Origin: CBDCUW01 sp965222745
GTDB lineage: Bacteria > Planctomycetota > Planctomycetia > Pirellulales > Pirellulaceae
DNA: 64,000 nt
NCBI GenBank assembly: GCA_965222745.1
Contig: CBDCUW010000004.1
Span: forward strand, 434,001-498,000
Reading direction: 5' to 3'
Every line of letters starts with the position of its first letter. Positions within the stretch are counted from its first letter, which is position 1. Under the pieces are notes generated by a model that saw nothing but the letters and a program-made list of their open reading frames with translations, was not told the origin of the DNA and made no database searches. The translations under genes were made by a program, and so were the position numbers. Shown here piece by piece: positions 36,638 to 47,300 of this stretch.

Positions 36638-36940
36638 CTAATGTTGGCTGCGGTCCCACTTCGTTCCCGACCAGTTGCGAATAACGCCATTCTGGTCGCA
36701 TGTCATGCAGTGCCAAACAATCTCGTCGCTCGATTCACGATGGGCAAGTATCTGTGCGGGGCAGCCTGTTGAACGGCATCGCAAACTCAGCTCATCCGCC
36801 TTCGACGAAACGACGCTGCTCGCACCATCGACTATCAACGCCAGGAAACTTGCCAACTGGCGAGCTTCCACCGGCATGTCGGATACGATTTCGCCATCGT
36901 CGTCAAGATAATGCCGGAGGTCTGTGACGTAGGTGGACAT
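36638..36940 (-). CDS. Small zinc-ribbon protein
   Basis: A 100-residue protein from the ATG at 36940 (MSTYVTDLRHYLDDDGEIV); a second ATG at 36952 adds four residues. A helical N-terminus with EARQLASFLALIVDGASS is followed by a zinc-ribbon-like C-terminus: RCRSTGCPAQ, then VWHCMTCDQNGVIRNWSGTKW. The four cysteines (C-x4-C and C-x2-C) fit a single zinc site. I have the impression of a conserved planctomycete/proteobacterial small protein, function unknown. An ISL3 element is inserted about 60 bases upstream, which probably separates it from its native promoter. Confidence 0.7.
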   Translation of the reverse strand: MSTYVTDLRHYLDDDGEIVSDMPVEARQLASFLALIVDGASSVVSSKADELSLRCRSTGCPAQILAHRESSDEIVWHCMTCDQNGVIRNWSGTKWDRSQH

Positions 36941-37001
36941 TCGCGAATCCATCGGGTGCTGCTAATACAGACAAAGATGAACGCTTGAAGCTTTGAAAAC
37001 A

Positions 37002-38312
37002 GGTTCTTCCGGGAATTTAGTGGCAAGCTAAGTCGGGCATCAGGTCGAGCTTGCCGCAGTAGAACAGGATTCGCAGTCGGTAGTTCTCGAAACAACGAAA
37101 GCCTCTTGCCGCTGATTTGATCGATTGGATACGACTGTTGAATCCTTCCGAGACCGCATTGGTCACTCGGTGCCGGAAATAGCTCAGTAGTCCGTCGAGA
37201 TGATTCTTGAGCATCCGCGCGACCTTCTTGATCGGGTCGAGTTGACTGCGGATTGCCCAGCTGTACCAGCGATCGAAGAATCCCTCGGCCGAGAACGCAT
37301 AGACGTAGCTCCAGAAGTGCCGAAAGTTCTCTTTGATCGCCCATGCCCGACTTGTCTTGAGGTCGTTCTCCTTGAGCACCATCAGTTCTTCCCGGCGGCC
37401 TTCATCCAAATTCGCCGGATCGTACAGCCACAACTGACGACTTCCCGTCAGCCGATCATCGCCATCCTTGAGAAGCTGACGTTGCTCACCACGCCGCACC
37501 TTGTCGACGGCCTCGCCCAAGTATTTGCTGACGTGGAACTTGTCGTGAACGACTTCCGCGTCGGGCGCATTCTTTGCCGCGCTGGTCATGAATGCCTGCC
37601 ACATGTCGATCGATACCGAAGCGACTTCTGAACGCTGTTTTCCCGATAAAGTGGCCCATAATTGATCCGCCGCCTCAATCGTTCGATCCTTGGCAACATC
37701 GAGGACCCGGTGATTGTCCAAGTCGGTCATGAGCGAAACGTAGCTGTGACCCTTCCCGAAGTTTTTCTCGTCCATGCCGACGTGATGAACGCCTTCGAGA
37801 GAGCGGCGATCGAGTCCCCGCTCGACTGCGCGCTCAATGATTCGGTGGACAGCTTCCCAACTGATCCCAAGCAAAGTCGCAGCGCGCGAGACGTTCGCGC
37901 AAGCCTTCAGCACTTCGATGGCGAACGCCTCAAACATGAGAGTGAACCGAGAGTGTTTGCCAGACCAGGGAACCTGAATCGTCTTGACGCCGCATTTCTC
38001 ACAGCGGCAACGTGGAATCGCAGCCTTCAGTTCGGTCTTGAATTGCATGGTGTCGAGATGTCGCCACGTACGCTCTGGAGCAGTGTCGGCCCGAGAGCAC
38101 TCGGCTTGGCACTCAGGACACGTCAGTTTGCCGCCTGCGTGAGAAAGCTTGATGACGACTTGATTCCCCGGCAGATCGAGATCGACATTCTCGACAATCC
38201 ACATGTCATCCAGTCCAAGTAACTTCCGGTAGTGTTCGTTGAGATCGTTCATCCCAGAAAGATAACGAAACACAGCACCCCAGGCGATCAGCCACTAAAA
38301 TCCGTGAAGCTT
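37002..38312 (-). mobile_element. ISL3-family insertion sequence, apparently intact
   Basis: Ends are related inverted repeats: left GGTTCTTCCGGGAATTTAGT, right (reverse complement) AAGCTTCACGGATTTTAGT, both continuing GGC. The element is flanked by the same 15-base word GAAGCTTTGAAAACA at 36987-37001 and 38306-38320; at least the last 8 bases would be the target duplication expected for ISL3. If all 15 are target-derived, the right end is 38305. Confidence 0.8.
37017..38252 (-). CDS. ISL3-family transposase
   Basis: A 411-residue protein from the ATG at 38252 (MNDLNEHYRKLLGLDD). An N-terminal zinc ribbon (LTCPECQAECSR; RCEKCGVK) is followed by an HTH (AATLLGISWEAVHRII). The DDE catalytic core has VGMDEKNFGKGHSYVS (first Asp), VASVSIDMWQAF (second Asp) and TNAVSEGFNSRIQSIKS (Glu). 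All are intact, so the element could be active. It occupies nearly the whole insertion sequence. Confidence 0.95.
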   Translation of the reverse strand: MNDLNEHYRKLLGLDDMWIVENVDLDLPGNQVVIKLSHAGGKLTCPECQAECSRADTAPERTWRHLDTMQFKTELKAAIPRCRCEKCGVKTIQVPWSGKHSRFTLMFEAFAIEVLKACANVSRAATLLGISWEAVHRIIERAVERGLDRRSLEGVHHVGMDEKNFGKGHSYVSLMTDLDNHRVLDVAKDRTIEAADQLWATLSGKQRSEVASVSIDMWQAFMTSAAKNAPDAEVVHDKFHVSKYLGEAVDKVRRGEQRQLLKDGDDRLTGSRQLWLYDPANLDEGRREELMVLKENDLKTSRAWAIKENFRHFWSYVYAFSAEGFFDRWYSWAIRSQLDPIKKVARMLKNHLDGLLSYFRHRVTNAVSEGFNSRIQSIKSAARGFRCFENYRLRILFYCGKLDLMPDLACH

Positions 38313-38555
38313 TGAAAACAAGGCGAATGGGACTTGTCGAGCGATAGTTTTCTGAACCCTGGCGAGCAGTCCGCGAATGTTCGTCGGTCGATGAAGCCGA
38401 AGCACATTCGGCCAGAATTCCTACTACACCCTGATGGTGGACGCCGTCCGGACTACGATGTCCGAGATACGCTGGAGACTCGTGCATATCCGCTTAAGGT
38501 TAAACGATGGGTCATACTCAATGCGTCCTGGACCCCAGGACCGAAATGGAGACTT

Positions 38556-39152
38556 TCAGGGGAATCCAAGATGACCATCGCTTGCCCAACCACCCGTGAG
38601 TAGATAAATGAATGTGTTCAGTTCCTCGACAAGCTCTTCCAACTGTGAGTTGGATGAAAGAACCTTGCTAATGGACAGGAGGTCGCCTACGTACTTCCTT
38701 GAATGCCCGTATTCGTAAGTGATGGCTCTGAACTCATCATCGTCCTTTATGCTTCCTGCCTGTGCGATGAGAGCAACTACCTCATTGAACCAAGCGTTGG
38801 CACGGTCAAGCATTGTTTCGAGCAAATCGGACAAGTCTCCATCGACAACCGATAGAACTTGCAGTGACATCGAATCCAAAAACTGGTAGAGAATCTCTCG
38901 ATACCATTTGACTTCATTGATTGTTACGCCCTTGCTTTGGCTCGTTGTGGAATCGTAACAGTCATGGTGCTTCAAGCATAAGAACGCGAGATTGTCTTCT
39001 TTATTGTTTGCCGGGTTTCCATCAAGATGTGCAAGTTGTCCACGTTTCTCAGCCGAGTCATGGTCAAGTCCGAAACAGACACAACAGCGCCGTCGGCTCT
39101 TTGTTAGGACAGCGAGTTCGACATCACTAGGGACCTTTTTTCTACCAGGCAC
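38556..39152 (-). CDS. HNH-type endonuclease-like protein
   Basis: About 198 residues if it starts at the GTG at 39152 (VPGRKKVPSDVELAVL); the frame stays open to 39359 but the extra N-terminus looks non-coding. RRRCCVCFGL gives the first cysteine pair. RGQLAHLDGNPANNKEDNL carries the HLDGxxxNN core and AFLCLKHHDCYDS ends the HNH site. About 110 helical residues follow. This HNH type occurs in mobile-element and defence neighbourhoods. It stands alone between an ISL3 element and IS21 debris. Confidence 0.75.
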   Translation of the reverse strand: MPGRKKVPSDVELAVLTKSRRRCCVCFGLDHDSAEKRGQLAHLDGNPANNKEDNLAFLCLKHHDCYDSTTSQSKGVTINEVKWYREILYQFLDSMSLQVLSVVDGDLSDLLETMLDRANAWFNEVVALIAQAGSIKDDDEFRAITYEYGHSRKYVGDLLSISKVLSSNSQLEELVEELNTFIYLLTGGWASDGHLGFP

Positions 39153-39470
39153 GGTGTTGCTCCAAGTATCGACTCGACTGAAATCATGGGCGTGTTTGGT
39201 TATTAGAACATACGGTGAGTGGGGAAACAATTTCGCCGTCGGTCGCCAGGTTGCGGGTATGGGAGGTTGTGACCGGTGTACGCAAGCTGGGCCGTAACTT
39301 GCGTCGGAGTGAAACGCCGATGCAGGGAACGGCGACCGGCTTCGAGATGGCGGTTGCATCGACGTCGCAGATTTCGTGCGTCTGTTTCGAAGCAGCGGTC
39401 ACCCAGGACGGTACACACCGAAGTCGGCCGCCGGAGTATTGAAGCGTTTGACTTGGAGTCCTGTCGAGGG
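39153..39470. other. Gene-free spacer
   Basis: About 320 bases covering the out-of-start extension of the HNH frame. It has GC-rich short inverted words (CGGCCGCCGG near 39426) but no recognisable gene. Confidence 0.35.
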
Positions 39471-39775
39471 GCGCTGAAAAGGGACCATTGATGGGCGCTT
39501 GAAAGTCCTCCACCTTGTGAGGGGCAAGCTGATCGGAGACGTGCCCAGCGCCAGCGCGATCTTGGATCGCTTCCTGCAATCGGCCGAGATCATGAAGTTC
39601 AGCGGCAAGAGCTACCGACTCTCGGGCGGAAAAAAATCAAAAGGGACCAAAGCGCCCACCGGCTCGGATGCCGACAAAAAGAAGTAACCGGGGGAATCCC
39701 CCCGAATGTTCAGTAACCACCAATTTCAAAAGGGACCACAGGCGCCCACAGGTGGTCCCTTTTCAAGCGCCCACC
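39471..39775 (+). mobile_element. IS21-type debris: istB tail with repeated terminal motifs
   Basis: Frame 39520-39687 reads KLIGDVPSASAILDRFLQSA, then IMKFSGKSYRL and a lysine-rich tail: the C-terminus of the IS21 helper ATPase IstB (normally GDxxxAxAILDRLLHHA...GxSYRL). The ATPase motifs are missing. Around it the motif AAAAGGGACCA with GCGCCCA is repeated at 39476, 39639 and 39728, and once inverted at 39751-39772, as expected for IS21 multiple terminal repeats. Confidence 0.7.
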
Positions 39776-39924
39776 GACAGGAGTCCCAAAGGTGTGTGCC
39801 ACCGACATCAATTGGGCGTGCCAGGAAATCGTCTAGGGATGGTCCAACGTTTCATAGACACATTCATGGGCCATTTACCTCGTATGCACTTCATCGCCGT
39901 AGGTCTGGGCCAACGCCAGAGTGC

Positions 39925-42900
39925 TCACTCGCTGCAGAGAATTCCGTCCACTGGCAGGTCAAACACAAACGAGGTAATCGATTCATCATCTGTCGAAAGC
40001 GATTGGGCTTGCCCCTGAAGCAACTGGCGGACCTCTGCTACCGTCCGCTTTCTTGTCTTCCCTTTCCGCGAGTCGGACTCAGGCCATTCGTTGCACAGGA
40101 ACCAAGCAACGATATAGATTCCATGAGCGAATCGCGCGTTTTTCATGTAGCGATCATGAAGCTGATCTTGCATCGCAGCGAACACGTCCTCGTGCCAACA
40201 GCCCTTGACCTCGACGACAACTTGAAGGACCACCGGTTCTCTGTCTCGATCGCCGACCACGGCGACGATGTAGAGGTCTGTTCGTTCGCCCTTGCTTTTG
40301 TGGCCTCGACGTATCTCAACTTCACGGAGTGAAATGATTCCCAACGATTCGAGGTCTTGTTTCAGATGTCGTGCGATGTAGTCGGTGAAATCGTTCTCGT
40401 CGATTGGCATCCAGGTCTTGGACTTTCGCTGGTAATCCCAAACATCACGAATCGCTGGTGTTTTGCCTGACAGCCGTTCTTGCAAACGTTCAAGCGATTC
40501 CAAAACGACTTGCTGCAACTCCAGATCTGTCCGAACAAGCCGGTTTTGGCTGCGTCTTAGGAGTTCCCTCAATCCGTCACACGTTTGCGGCGACCAGGAT
40601 GACTGTAAATGAACTCGCCGTGCCGACCGCATGTTCCACCGGAGAAAAGTCGGCTCAGGAAAATCATTGACCAACTTCGCAAGTTCGTTGCACGCTTCGG
40701 CCGTACCAGCTTGCCGGAGCTGTTCGAGAAACCCATCGCGAAAACGACCGACTTGTTCTCGAGTTGTTACGGTGTGCGCTCCATCGTGTTGTGGATCCTC
40801 GTGGTAGGGAAACTCTTTCACCATGAGTCTGTAGAGATCAGCGACTTCGGAGGGCTGCAAACCTTCAGGTTGGGTACGACTGAAACCATGTCCATCGACT
40901 AGCTTGGCCATCACGGATCGCAGGAAGTCTCGGTCTTTGCGAAACACACTGATCAACTTCTTAGCCCCTCGATCGGGAGCCTGAAACCAGAGCGCGCTGG
41001 CGGCGTTGCGAGCCAGCTCTCCGTGCCACGAACGATCAGCGACCAGTTGTCTCGCGAACGCCATCGCAGGCGAATAGTCGCGGCCGATGAGTATCGAGAG
41101 AACGGTCTCCATCAATTTCGGACGTAGCCGCCTGTCGGCGGCGGCCGTTTTATCCCCCAAATAGTGCGGAATTATGAGTCGTTGATCAAATCGCCGAATT
41201 GGTAGAACGACCGCAGCATCCCGTGACTTTGAAGACGGTTTTCCCAAACGATGGCGATTTTGATGCGGAGGCGTAGTAGGAAATGGCCGTGAACGATAGC
41301 TCTCCTTTGCTCGCGCAAAAATGGCACGCATCAGGTTGGTATCCCAGCAATCCCTCAAACGATTCAAAAAGGGGACGTCCCAGCCTCGATTTGACCGATT
41401 CCTGGATTCGATCAAGTTCAGAACCATTTGGATGACCGACTCTGGCGCTTGCCGATAAACCTCTGCGACCAACCGAAGCTGTCTTTGGAGTGACGCGTTT
41501 CCCTCGCGCGAGATCGTCGAGTAGCAGAAAACGACGGACGACAGATTGGCCCATCGCTCTTGCGGCAAGCCGTCTATCGCACTTCGGTTGAGTTCATCGA
41601 GTAGCACCAGTGCTTGGTAGCCTGCCAAGTCCGGATAGAAGTCAACTTCGCCGGAGAGCCAACGATCCGGTTGTGCGACCCAGCTGTTTATATAGCGTTC
41701 CGCTGCACCAACGATCCGATCTCGGGTTGCCCCATCGGTAGCATGCCAGCAGGGATAGGTCGTTAGATCGTCAAGCGATTCTCGATCCTCCTCTTCCGCG
41801 CCTGCAAATTGACGTGTTAGCTGCCACCAAGCATCCAGGTCGCCCTCCTCCGATCTGCGCAGGTAATCTTCCAAGACCTCCACCGCGAATTGATTTGCCT
41901 CGTGCTGCCGCCTTCGATCGGCCAATGCTCTTTCCCGCCGATTGAACTCTTCTTCTCTCTGGTATCTTTCACGCATTTGCTCAGCTTCGGGGGAGTCAAT
42001 TTCGACCGCACGGAAATACCCCTGAAATGCATCACTCACCGCCATCTCATCGATGGAACACTTGATAATGGCATCGCGATGCGTTTCGTCGCTCTGCCGA
42101 TAGACCTGAAACAAAACCTGCGCCCAATCGCTCTTTTGCGATTCTTCGCCTAGCTCCGTGATCCTACTGATTAGCCATGGAGTGTCCACCTGCCGGAACA
42201 GCAATGCGCAGGCTAGGTGCACGTCGTACCAATTCTCCTGAACATCGGCGATTTGATTGATAACCAGCGTGCCAATTTCTCTTCGCCAGTTGGCGTCCAC
42301 TTCGTCAAAATGAGACGACTGGAAGGGAACGCGGCGTTCTGGACGCAATCCAGCATGAATAAAGCCAGCCAATGCGGTTCGGACTGGTTTGAGATCTAGA
42401 TGATCCAACGCTACTTTTGTGATCGCCTCGATAACGTAGTGATAAACATGAATCTTGTCACAGAAGCGGACATGCTGTTGGGACCACTGTAGGGCGATGG
42501 GGATGTCCTCTTTCGCAAGTCCTTCCGAAAGCTGCGTGTGAAGAAAGTGCGAGTAGTCACCGCCATAATTATCCCGCTTGGGCTCCGTAATGAACTCGGT
42601 AAACATCGATTTCGCGTTAATCAGTGAGGCCGACCACAACGCTGCCAGTGCAACGCCACGCAAATCGTCGTCGGGATCTTCGCCCGCATTTCCTCTCGCA
42701 AGCGGGAGTAGTCGACGAAGTTCTGTTGCCAGAGGCTTGGTGGCAACAAAGGCGTGGGCTGCGTGATGCCGAATCTCGTGGATGTCGGATTCGTCCAGCG
42801 TTACACGGAGGAGTGTTTGTTGTAGTGTTTGCAATCGACACTGTTCGGCGACGTCGCAGGCAAACCGGCGAATGGTCATTTTGAGCGAACAGTCGAGCAA

Positions 42901-44337
42901 GACGGGCTCAATTTGCTGATGTAGACCTGGATGATCTAGCTTTTGGTAAAAGCCACGATAGCCCCAATCCGAATTGTCTACTTCTTCAGAATGATATCCC
43001 GCCAGCAACCGTTCCACCAAGCTCGCTTTGACGGCGTCGTCGGCCAGAGCAAAATCGCCTCGCAACAAGACTTGCGGATCGCCCTGCAAAATCGAGCTTC
43101 GGATTTCAGGCGACTCCAAGCTGTGCCATGCAGCCACTTCGCCGAGTTGCGGAACGACTTTTCGCGGATCGGCCGGATGAAAAAGTAGGCTTTTGCGCTG
43201 CTCGATAGAAAGCGATGATTGTGCTAGGTATTGGGCTGCCAAGAATTCCGCGTAGGTTTGGTGAGCAAACCCAAATAAGTCTGTACCGCGAGCGGAGAAC
43301 AACGCAGTGGATACCGTCTCGCGAATCATGTCTTCAGAGACGATCAGGTCATTGTCTCGGAAGTCTTCCTTTCCGCCAGCCAAATCCGCGAACGTTAGCG
43401 CAGATTCCAGTTTGTCGTTCTCGACACCGGTATAGACGGCACTCTTGCCGCAGAACAACAGATAGAATGCGATTCGCGCCGCGAGAAGCACGCGTTGATC
43501 TGGCTCCAAACGACCACGTTGCCCCGCTTCCTGACGCGACGAACTCGTTTCCGATGCCAGCCACCGGCATCCTCGATGGTACAATTCCTTTTTGGAACTC
43601 GGCATCACCCCAGTCGCTCTGAACTCATCAAGCAGCAACTTTAAAGTGACCGGATTCATCGCGAAGGCTTCCACTTGAAGCCTGCTTACCTCGGTAGTGA
43701 ACTTCGCTGGGTCGACTCCTTCGTCGGTTGCCGCCAGCCGCACATCGGCAAGTCGCAGTGGAGCTAACTCGAGAATCTCGACTAAATCGGAGTCCCATAT
43801 TTCTTCGGCCACTGTCTGAATTTGTGATCCCCAATCGGTAGTTCGGCAAGCAATCCGTAACCGTACTCGGCTGGCGCATTCACCGAGTCGTTTAAGTTGG
43901 CCCGCCATCACAGCATTCAGGGTGCGGACTTCGAGCAAGCCTTCGTCAAGACTATCGAGATAAACGTGGTACTCGTGATCACCTTGACGCCATGCATCGA
44001 CGTCGGCGTTATCAAACACTTGAGCGATTAGGGCTTGAGCTGAATCACACTCACATAGGTCATAGTCCACAACGAGGTGCCCCTCCGATTCAGCGTGGGC
44101 TTTCGCGCTGCACAGGGCCAGCTGGAACTCATGCGACTTGCCGATCCCAGGTTCGCCAAGCAGAGCCAGAAACGATTTCCCCTGAAAACTCGACAACGCT
44201 TTGACTTCCGGATTGAGTGTGTTGCCATACTCCCCCTCCGGATCACTCAAGTAACCGCCGAATCCGAGATTGACAGTACTTCCGAGTCGGCACCAGTATC
44301 GCTTCCAGTTGTAGATCTTCTTCGCCATACCATTCAT
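39925..44337 (-). CDS. Giant STAND/NACHT-like P-loop NTPase with C-terminal PD-(D/E)xK nuclease
   Basis: A 1470-residue protein. The ATG at 44337 overlaps the stop of the upstream gene (ATGA). An N-terminal motif MAKKIYNWKRYWCR leads to Walker A LLGEPGIGKSHE (61-70) and a Walker B-like YHVYLDSLDEG (Asp 128, then DE at 131-132). AFMNPVTLKLLLDEFRATG-type helices follow (reading AFAMNPVTLKLLLDEF), then DLFGFAHQTYAEFLAAQYLA, a hallmark of NACHT winged-helix regions. Residues about 430-1290 are helical repeats with a charged coiled coil near 790-820. The C-terminus resembles a restriction-type nuclease: GERTDLYIVAVV (Asp 1354) and VVVEVKGCW (Glu 1376, Lys 1378). The likely role is ligand-activated nuclease in phage defence; inference from architecture. 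Confidence 0.82.
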   Translation of the reverse strand: MNGMAKKIYNWKRYWCRLGSTVNLGFGGYLSDPEGEYGNTLNPEVKALSSFQGKSFLALLGEPGIGKSHEFQLALCSAKAHAESEGHLVVDYDLCECDSAQALIAQVFDNADVDAWRQGDHEYHVYLDSLDEGLLEVRTLNAVMAGQLKRLGECASRVRLRIACRTTDWGSQIQTVAEEIWDSDLVEILELAPLRLADVRLAATDEGVDPAKFTTEVSRLQVEAFAMNPVTLKLLLDEFRATGVMPSSKKELYHRGCRWLASETSSSRQEAGQRGRLEPDQRVLLAARIAFYLLFCGKSAVYTGVENDKLESALTFADLAGGKEDFRDNDLIVSEDMIRETVSTALFSARGTDLFGFAHQTYAEFLAAQYLAQSSLSIEQRKSLLFHPADPRKVVPQLGEVAAWHSLESPEIRSSILQGDPQVLLRGDFALADDAVKASLVERLLAGYHSEEVDNSDWGYRGFYQKLDHPGLHQQIEPVLLDCSLKMTIRRFACDVAEQCRLQTLQQTLLRVTLDESDIHEIRHHAAHAFVATKPLATELRRLLPLARGNAGEDPDDDLRGVALAALWSASLINAKSMFTEFITEPKRDNYGGDYSHFLHTQLSEGLAKEDIPIALQWSQQHVRFCDKIHVYHYVIEAITKVALDHLDLKPVRTALAGFIHAGLRPERRVPFQSSHFDEVDANWRREIGTLVINQIADVQENWYDVHLACALLFRQVDTPWLISRITELGEESQKSDWAQVLFQVYRQSDETHRDAIIKCSIDEMAVSDAFQGYFRAVEIDSPEAEQMRERYQREEEFNRRERALADRRRQHEANQFAVEVLEDYLRRSEEGDLDAWWQLTRQFAGAEEEDRESLDDLTTYPCWHATDGATRDRIVGAAERYINSWVAQPDRWLSGEVDFYPDLAGYQALVLLDELNRSAIDGLPQERWANLSSVVFCYSTISREGNASLQRQLRLVAEVYRQAPESVIQMVLNLIESRNRSNRGWDVPFLNRLRDCWDTNLMRAIFARAKESYRSRPFPTTPPHQNRHRLGKPSSKSRDAAVVLPIRRFDQRLIIPHYLGDKTAAADRRLRPKLMETVLSILIGRDYSPAMAFARQLVADRSWHGELARNAASALWFQAPDRGAKKLISVFRKDRDFLRSVMAKLVDGHGFSRTQPEGLQPSEVADLYRLMVKEFPYHEDPQHDGAHTVTTREQVGRFRDGFLEQLRQAGTAEACNELAKLVNDFPEPTFLRWNMRSARRVHLQSSWSPQTCDGLRELLRRSQNRLVRTDLELQQVVLESLERLQERLSGKTPAIRDVWDYQRKSKTWMPIDENDFTDYIARHLKQDLESLGIISLREVEIRRGHKSKGERTDLYIVAVVGDRDREPVVLQVVVEVKGCWHEDVFAAMQDQLHDRYMKNARFAHGIYIVAWFLCNEWPESDSRKGKTRKRTVAEVRQLLQGQAQSLSTDDESITSFVFDLPVDGILCSE

Positions 44338-47300
44338 TCTCGTGTCTGGTCGATCAGTCGTTTTGCTTGTGTCATGCGGTTTTCGAGTAGCTGGTCGATC
44401 ATGTCGAGACATCGATTGCGTGTCGCCTGATTCGCATCTCCTTCGGCCTGTTCGTACAGCCGGAAGAGCACCGGGTTGAGGAACAGGTCATAGGGACCGA
44501 GCCTGCGATCTGACTCGGCATCTGGCTTCAAAATCACCTTGATGGCCTGTGACACGGTGTCAATGACCAGATCCGAGCAGGGAAGCAGCGACTCCGGCAT
44601 GTCGTGGAAAGCCCGAAGCATGTCGGTTGGATCATCATCGAACGCCTGGGTTTTCAAACACGCCTTCACAGGCTCTAGGCTGGCGGGATTTACGAGAGTT
44701 CGATAACTGCATAGTGCTGAACTAGCCTCATCTCGAACTTTTTTCGACTCGTCATCGCATAGGTCGATCAGCAGCGGCCAACACTTTTCGGCGTACTCCG
44801 GTTTCTTGACGAACGTCGAAACTACTTTGGCAACACCAATTCGCTGATTCTCAGTTCCAGCCGCACATGCTTCGACGAGATCGGAAAACAGATCAAAGAA
44901 AAGCCAACGTGCTGTCGCTTCCTTGGCGCCTTCTTGCACAACCTCATCGTTGGACGAGTCACACATGGCGTGCACTGCGGGAGAGAGTTGGTCGGCGAAT
45001 TCAGGGAATGCGCAGTTGAAAAAGCGCTGTGCATGTCGTCCGGCGACGGGCCTTAAATCGTCTTCAGAGACTCTGAGAAACCAATCGACCGCTAGGTTGC
45101 GATCGATGTTCCAAGCAGGCAAGCACACGGTCATCATCGCCATACGGACGGATGGATGAGGGTCATCCAGCAAGTTCTCCAGAGATGGCCTCACCTGAGG
45201 CAACAACTCTCGATTATCAAACAACAATGATGACAGTGCCGAAGCCGCGAGGCACCGGACTGTGTTTAGCGTATCTGTCTCCAGGTCATGCACCGTTGCC
45301 TCGGAGGCCGATTTGTTGCAGTTGACGACGAGCTTTTCTGCTTCGGGATCCGAGTGGGCGGTGAGTCGAATCAGCTGTTGGACAGTTTTCTCTGATGGCC
45401 GTAGGTCACTACGATCTCTCACTAACCAGCAGAATTGTTTCATCGCGTGGGTGTCATCGGGAAACACTGTCGATTCCAGGAAGAGTTCGACACAGTCTCG
45501 CGAGGCAGAGTGCCACGTTTCATGGCGTTCTTTGGGGACGTCGATGGAAGGCTTGCTCAAGGCCAGCGCGCTCGTGACTGCGGCGAGATAATCCGGTGAA
45601 ACGTCTTTCGGAAACTTTAGCGCCAGCCTTCCAAACCGTTCCGGTTCGGTGTGCGCCGCCTTCCGAAAGTCTTGAGCGAACATCTCTACCGACGATTCAA
45701 TGACTTCGCCAGGCAGACACCGACGAGTCTGCCAATCACCATCCCGCAGGGGAATATCTTGGTTATTGATCAGTCGCAGCCACTGTTTGTCACTGACTCG
45801 ACTGGCTTGTTTGTTGAGCGGTGATCTGACAATGCCGCCGTACCCGTGCCTGGGTTGAAACCACTCTTTCGGGTAGTCGGCGAACTTTCGGTCCAGAACG
45901 CCGATTCGACCCGTGGTTTCTGATCCACGCCGCGCCGAGTCCAAGGCAGGCAGCAAGAAATACTGAGCGACAAAAAAGCCGTTTCGATAATCTCCTTCCT
46001 TCGCCCACCTCAACCACGCAGCGGCATGCTGTTTCTCGACGGGGTCTCGATAGGACAACAAGGCCGTTTCAAGGTGTTCGAAAACACTGTCCGAACAGTG
46101 CGGTGACATTGCTCGAATCAATTGTGCCGCCTCGCGCCAGCGTGGACCACGCCTTCGCGAACCGCAACGAAGGCGAGACGGTCTGGCCAGAAACCAAGTG
46201 ATCGCCTGGTTGGCATAGCGGCTAGGCATAGCTGCCCAGCCACGAACCAGCAACGCTTGGATCGCTCGTGAAGACCTACTGTCCAATCGTCGACAAAGAC
46301 CGCGAAAGCAGGCGGGTGCGGTCCGGGCGAGTGAAACGATTGCGTTGCGGGCGAGCTCGATCGCCACTCGCGGGATCTTCGTCCGAGGATACTGAACGGG
46401 TTCTGATGACGATTCCCGATTTCGCCAAGCAACTTGCTCCCGATGCTTCTGTGCTGCGATGGATTCAAGCAGGGGCACGAGCAAGCGAAGCGTGCCTTTC
46501 GGGTAACGCCGAGCAACCCCGATCAGAGCCCGCAAGTCCTTGCTGTTGTTCAACTCAAGTCTGCGACGCGGTCGAGAATTCCTTTTAAGACCGCACTTAT
46601 AGATGGCGGTGACAGCTTGAATAGCCCGCTTGGGTCTTGCTTCTGCGATCTTCTGCCAGTCAAAAAACGGCCCCTCGCCATCCCAATCAAGCGTTGCCAA
46701 GCGAAATCCAAAGACATCGTCCGGCTCTTCGTGAGCGTCGAAATAGAGCAATAGCCCGTGCAGCGACTTTCTCAGCTGGTCCATGCCTGCCGAAGCCTCC
46801 AAACCGATTGACATCAAAGAGGGCAATTCTTTTGCCACTGAGATAATCAGCCATAGCGCGTGCCCTTGGCGAGGTTCGTTTTCCCCCATCAACCACTCCA
46901 ACAGCTTGCCTTGCGAGTGGAAAAGCTCGATCCAGGCCGCATTACCGTGAAAGACTTCTGCGATAACTTGAATACGCCAAATTTCATCCTCAGCTAGCTG
47001 AATCATCCGCTCCACGAGAGCGGGAAAAGGCCGCAATTGCCCGACGGCTTCAAGGACAAGCTGCTTGATGTGAAATCGAACTTCCTCAGAACCCAACAGA
47101 TGATTGATCGCCGAGAGACAATCGCCTGGTTTCTCGTCAGCGAGTAAGAAGAGAACCTGTCGAAGCTGCTCGCGACGGAAGAGCGACTGGCCACTCTTGT
47201 CTCCAAGCCAGCGCGCGACTGAGTCGCCACCGGGTTGTAGCTGGCCGACAATTCGATCTGCGATCAGAAAGTCCAGATAACTTTGATGGCAGAATGAAAC

